A model generated the notes under the pieces. That model was not told where the DNA came from and did not search any database. It saw nothing but the letters and a program-made list of their open reading frames with translations. DNA of 64,000 nucleotides from Actinophytocola algeriensis. Its GTDB lineage: Bacteria; Actinomycetota; Actinomycetes; Mycobacteriales; Pseudonocardiaceae. The position numbers were made by a program, and so were the translations under genes. Below, piece by piece: positions 61,268-64,000 of the stretch (its first letter is position 1; each line of letters opens with the position of its first letter). The stretch is from NCBI RefSeq assembly GCF_014203735.1, contig NZ_JACHJQ010000002.1, positions 372,001 through 436,000 on the forward strand. The letters are read 5' to 3'.

Positions 61268-64000
61268 ATGCGAGTACGACGACGTACGTTGCTGATCGGC
61301 AGTGCGCTCACCGCGGGCGTGTCACTGCTCCCCCGTCATGCCTCCGCCGAGGCAACCGAGACCACCGCGGCCCCCGCGCCGCGAAGACCGGCGTTCCTGC
61401 GGCTCCCACCCGGCGCGGTCCGCCCCCGCGGCTGGCTCGCCACCCAACTCGACCGTCAGCTGACCGGCCTCTGCGGCCGCTACCAGGAGATCTCCGACTT
61501 CCTCCGGTTCGACACCTCCGGCTGGGTCCACCCCGACCGCGACGGCTGGGAGGAACTGCCGTACTGGCTGCGCGGCTACGGCGACCTCGGCTACGTCACC
61601 GGCGACGCCCGCGTCCTCACCGACACGGAACGCTGGATCGAAGCCGTCCTCGCGACGGCGACGAGTGACGGGTTCTTCGGCCCGTCGCGGTTGCGGAACA
61701 GCCTCAACGGGCACGCGGACCTGTGGCCGCACATGCCGATGCTGCACGCGCTCCGGTCGTGGGCCGAGTACCACGGCGACACCCGCGTCGACGCCCTCCT
61801 CACCCGGTTCTTCCAGTTCACGGCCCGCCAACCGGACGGCGTGTTCGTCGACGGCTGGGGCAACACCCGGTGGGGCGACACGATCGACGTGGTCATGTGG
61901 CTCCACGACCGGACTGGTGACGCGTCGCTGCTGGACCTCGTGCACCGCATCCACCGGCTGTCGGCGAACTGGACCGGCGGGATCGCGAGCCTGCACAACG
62001 TGAACATCGCGCAGGGCTTCCGGGAACCCGCCCAGTACTGGCAGCTCTCCGGCGACGCCGCGCACCGCGACGCCGCCTACCGCAACTACGACACGATCCT
62101 CCGCACGTACGGCCAGTTCCCCGGCGGCGGGTTCGCCGGCGACGAGAACGCCCGGCCCGGGTTCGGCGACCCGCGCCAGGGCTTCGAGACCTGCGGCATC
62201 GTCGAGTTCATGGCGAGCCACGAGCTGCTGCTCCGGCTCACCGGCGACACCGCGTGGGCGGACCGCACCGAAGATCTCGCGTTCAACTCGCTGCCCGCGA
62301 GCCTCGACCCGCTCGGCAGGGTCACCCACTACGTGACCAGCGCGAACGTGGTCCGGCTTGACAACCTCGCGAAGACGCGGCGCCAGTTCCAGAACGGTTT
62401 CGCCATGCAGGCCTACAAACCGGCCGTGCACGACTACCGCTGCTGCCCGCACAACTACGGCCAGGGCTGGCCGTACTTCGTCGAGGAGATGTGGCTGGGC
62501 ACACCGGGCGGCGGGCTCGCGGCAGCGCTGTACGGACCGTGTGCCCTGACCACGACCGTCGGGGGCGCGCGGCTGACGATCACCGAGGACACCGGCTACC
62601 CGTTCTCGGACACGGTCACGTTCCGCCTCGCGCTGGACCGCGCGGCCGCGTTCCCGTTCGCGTTCCGGATCCCCGCCTGGTGCCCGACCCCGCGCCTCAC
62701 CGTGAACGGCACGGCGGTCACCACCACGCGCGGCTTCACCACGGTCGACCGGACGTGGCAGAACGGCGACACGGTCGTGCTCACCCTGCCGATGACCGTC
62801 CGCACCCGCACGTGGGCTGGCGGCGCGGTGTCGGTGGACCACGGCCCGCTGACGTACTCGCTGCGGTTCGACGAGCAGTGGCGCCGGTACGCGGGCACCG
62901 AGGCGTGGCCGGAGCTGGAAGTCACCTCCTCGACGGCGTGGAACTACGGCCTGACAACAGATCCCGCCCCGGCGGTGACCACGGGCGGCAACCTCACCGA
63001 CCCGTTCACCGTGGCAGGCGCTCCGGTCCGGATCACCGTCAACGCGCAGAAGATCCCGGACTGGCGCGCCGACAGCCAGAACGTGATCGGCACGCTCCAG
63101 GGCAGCCCGGTCGCCACCACGGCACCGGTCGAGCGGGTCACGCTGATCCCGATGGGCTCAGCCCGCCTGCGCATCACCACCTTTCCGCGGACCGGGGGCA
63201 CCCGCACCTGGGGCACACCCGGCCCGCCATGTCGCATCCAGAACAAGAACAGCGGCAAGGTCCTCGCGATCGACGGCTCCTCGACGGCCGACTCCGCGCA
63301 CCTCACACAGTTCGCCGACAACGGCACCGCCGACCACCTGTGGCGGCTCGTCGACCTCGGCAACGGTCAGGTCAAGGTGCTCAGCACGCACTCCGGCAAG
63401 GTCGTCGGCGTGGACGGCATGTCGACCGCCAACTCGGCGCACGCGGTGCAGTTCGCCGACAACGGCACGACGGACCACGTGTGGGACCTTGTCGACAACG
63501 GCGACGGCTGGTTCCGCCTGCGCAACCGCAACTCGGGCAAGGTGCTGGGCGTCGACCTCATGTCCACCGCCGACTCCGCGCACGTCGTGCAGTTCGACGA
63601 CAACGGCACCGCCGACCACCTGTGGCGGATCATCCCCGACGGTGACGTGCGAATCCAGAACCTGAACTCCACCAAGGTGCTCGCGGTCGACGGAATGTCC
63701 ACACAGGACTCCGCACGGGTGGTGCAGTTCGCCGACACGGGCACGGCCGACCACCGCTGGCGGTTCCTGCCCGACGCCGACGGTTACTTCCGGATCCGCA
63801 ACGCGCACTCCGGCAAGGTCCTCGGCGTGGACCGCATGTCGACGGCCGACTCGGCGTTCGTCGTGCAGTTCAGCGACAACGGCACCCGCGACCACCTGTG
63901 GCGGCTGCGTGCCGACACCGAAGGGCTGTGGCGAATACAGAACGCCAACTCCGGCAAGGTGCTCGGGGTCGACGTGATGTCCCACGCGGACTCCGCGCAG
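61268..64000 (+). CDS. Secreted GH127 beta-L-arabinofuranosidase with ricin-type trefoil repeats (partial, runs off right edge)
   Basis: At least 911 residues are read in frame to the window end. The start has a Tat-like basic signal (MRVRRRTLLIGSALTAG, cleavage near ASA). The GH127 domain spans about 40-640: LRLPPGAVRPRGWLATQL, then NGHADLWPHMPML. The zinc/nucleophile residues match those of GH127 HypBA1: Glu307-Thr-Cys309 (GFETCGIVE) and Cys392-Cys393 (DYRCCPHN). The remainder is a carbohydrate-binding region of about 45-residue trefoil repeats (about 656 onward). GGAG precedes the ATG at 61268. It would release L-arabinofuranose from plant glycans outside the cell. Confidence 0.88.
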   Translation, partial: MRVRRRTLLIGSALTAGVSLLPRHASAEATETTAAPAPRRPAFLRLPPGAVRPRGWLATQLDRQLTGLCGRYQEISDFLRFDTSGWVHPDRDGWEELPYWLRGYGDLGYVTGDARVLTDTERWIEAVLATATSDGFFGPSRLRNSLNGHADLWPHMPMLHALRSWAEYHGDTRVDALLTRFFQFTARQPDGVFVDGWGNTRWGDTIDVVMWLHDRTGDASLLDLVHRIHRLSANWTGGIASLHNVNIAQGFREPAQYWQLSGDAAHRDAAYRNYDTILRTYGQFPGGGFAGDENARPGFGDPRQGFETCGIVEFMASHELLLRLTGDTAWADRTEDLAFNSLPASLDPLGRVTHYVTSANVVRLDNLAKTRRQFQNGFAMQAYKPAVHDYRCCPHNYGQGWPYFVEEMWLGTPGGGLAAALYGPCALTTTVGGARLTITEDTGYPFSDTVTFRLALDRAAAFPFAFRIPAWCPTPRLTVNGTAVTTTRGFTTVDRTWQNGDTVVLTLPMTVRTRTWAGGAVSVDHGPLTYSLRFDEQWRRYAGTEAWPELEVTSSTAWNYGLTTDPAPAVTTGGNLTDPFTVAGAPVRITVNAQKIPDWRADSQNVIGTLQGSPVATTAPVERVTLIPMGSARLRITTFPRTGGTRTWGTPGPPCRIQNKNSGKVLAIDGSSTADSAHLTQFADNGTADHLWRLVDLGNGQVKVLSTHSGKVVGVDGMSTANSAHAVQFADNGTTDHVWDLVDNGDGWFRLRNRNSGKVLGVDLMSTADSAHVVQFDDNGTADHLWRIIPDGDVRIQNLNSTKVLAVDGMSTQDSARVVQFADTGTADHRWRFLPDADGYFRIRNAHSGKVLGVDRMSTADSAFVVQFSDNGTRDHLWRLRADTEGLWRIQNANSGKVLGVDVMSHADSAQ
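63233..64000 (+). repeat. Six or more trefoil repeats in the arabinofuranosidase
   Basis: Units of about 43-45 residues share the pattern RIxNxNSGKVLGVDxMSTADSAxVVQFxDNGTxDHLWR. Six starts can be read in the window (RIQNKNSG, KVLSTHSG, RLRNRNSG, RIQNLNST, RIRNAHSG, RIQNANSG). Three make one ricin-type trefoil, so at least two complete trefoils are present and the gene continues past the edge. They carry the repeated Asp and Gln-x-Trp-like sugar-site positions. Confidence 0.85.

Overview
The window is very GC-rich, densely packed actinobacterial DNA with frequent GTG starts, ATGA/GTGA stop-start overlaps and many Tat and lipoprotein signals. A PPE-like / DUF3558 secretion-type cassette, a Scy/DivIVA-like coiled-coil protein, numerous peptide and sugar ABC importers and short GAAAGxxCTTTC-type palindromes at gene ends suggest a soil or host-associated member of the Pseudonocardiaceae (Lentzea, Saccharothrix or Amycolatopsis relatives). 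The family assignment is an inference, not a database result.

Layout. 1-3574: a partial secreted protein, a small lipoprotein, a MocR/PdxR-type regulator divergent from an alpha/beta-hydrolase and short-chain dehydrogenase pair. 3575-4541: a gene-free mosaic of nested inverted repeats and a 30-bp tandem palindrome array. 4542-7198: a membrane protein and a secreted DUF6351 protein. 7325-8511: a lower-GC two-gene unit, an SRA-like plus PD-(D/E)XK protein with a small partner, best read as a modification-dependent restriction (defence) candidate. 8522-9262: two gene remnants (gntR and tctA) fused by a deletion. 9330-11623: a lower-GC type VII secretion-like cassette. 11802-12563: a ZIP metal transporter.

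12738-25037 reads as a sialoglycan utilisation locus: a Dpp/Sat-type ABC importer, an unusual protein with two sialidase domains flanking a LamG domain, a GH42 beta-galactosidase, a NanA/DapA-family lyase and a GntR/FCD regulator. TAGGACAT-type sites lie in front of both the importer operon and the divergent galactosidase/lyase pair. 25133-25714 is a VanY-like peptidase.

25718-38781 (minus strand) is one tightly overlapping nine-gene operon: a peptide ABC importer, an S9 peptidase fused to an S12 beta-lactamase/D-aminopeptidase-like domain, an M20 deacylase, a GNAT acyltransferase, an N-succinylamino-acid racemase-type enolase-superfamily enzyme and a PucR regulator. I read it as a system that imports peptides and converts D-amino acids to L-amino acids. 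Its first gene has its Shine-Dalgarno sequence locked in a perfect 9-bp hairpin.

39143-43827: a secreted trypsin with a P-domain, then a three-gene signalling module (cNMP-binding histidine kinase, receiver-thioredoxin-reductase-like fusion, UBP zinc finger). 43980-55464 (plus strand): a LacI-controlled operon with a sugar ABC importer, two ADP-ribosylglycohydrolase-family enzymes, a ribokinase-type kinase, a barrel/FGE-like fusion protein, a type III CoA-transferase and a CitE-type lyase. This looks like an undescribed catabolic route for a ribose-containing or otherwise glycosylated organic acid. 55560-58569: two unknown proteins and a coiled-coil protein built from 22-residue repeats. 58787-64000: a Tat-exported sugar-isomerase-like protein, a DUF3140 protein, a LacI regulator with its operator and a GH127 arabinofuranosidase carrying at least six trefoil repeats that runs off the right edge. 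No tRNA, rRNA, CRISPR array or intact transposase was seen.
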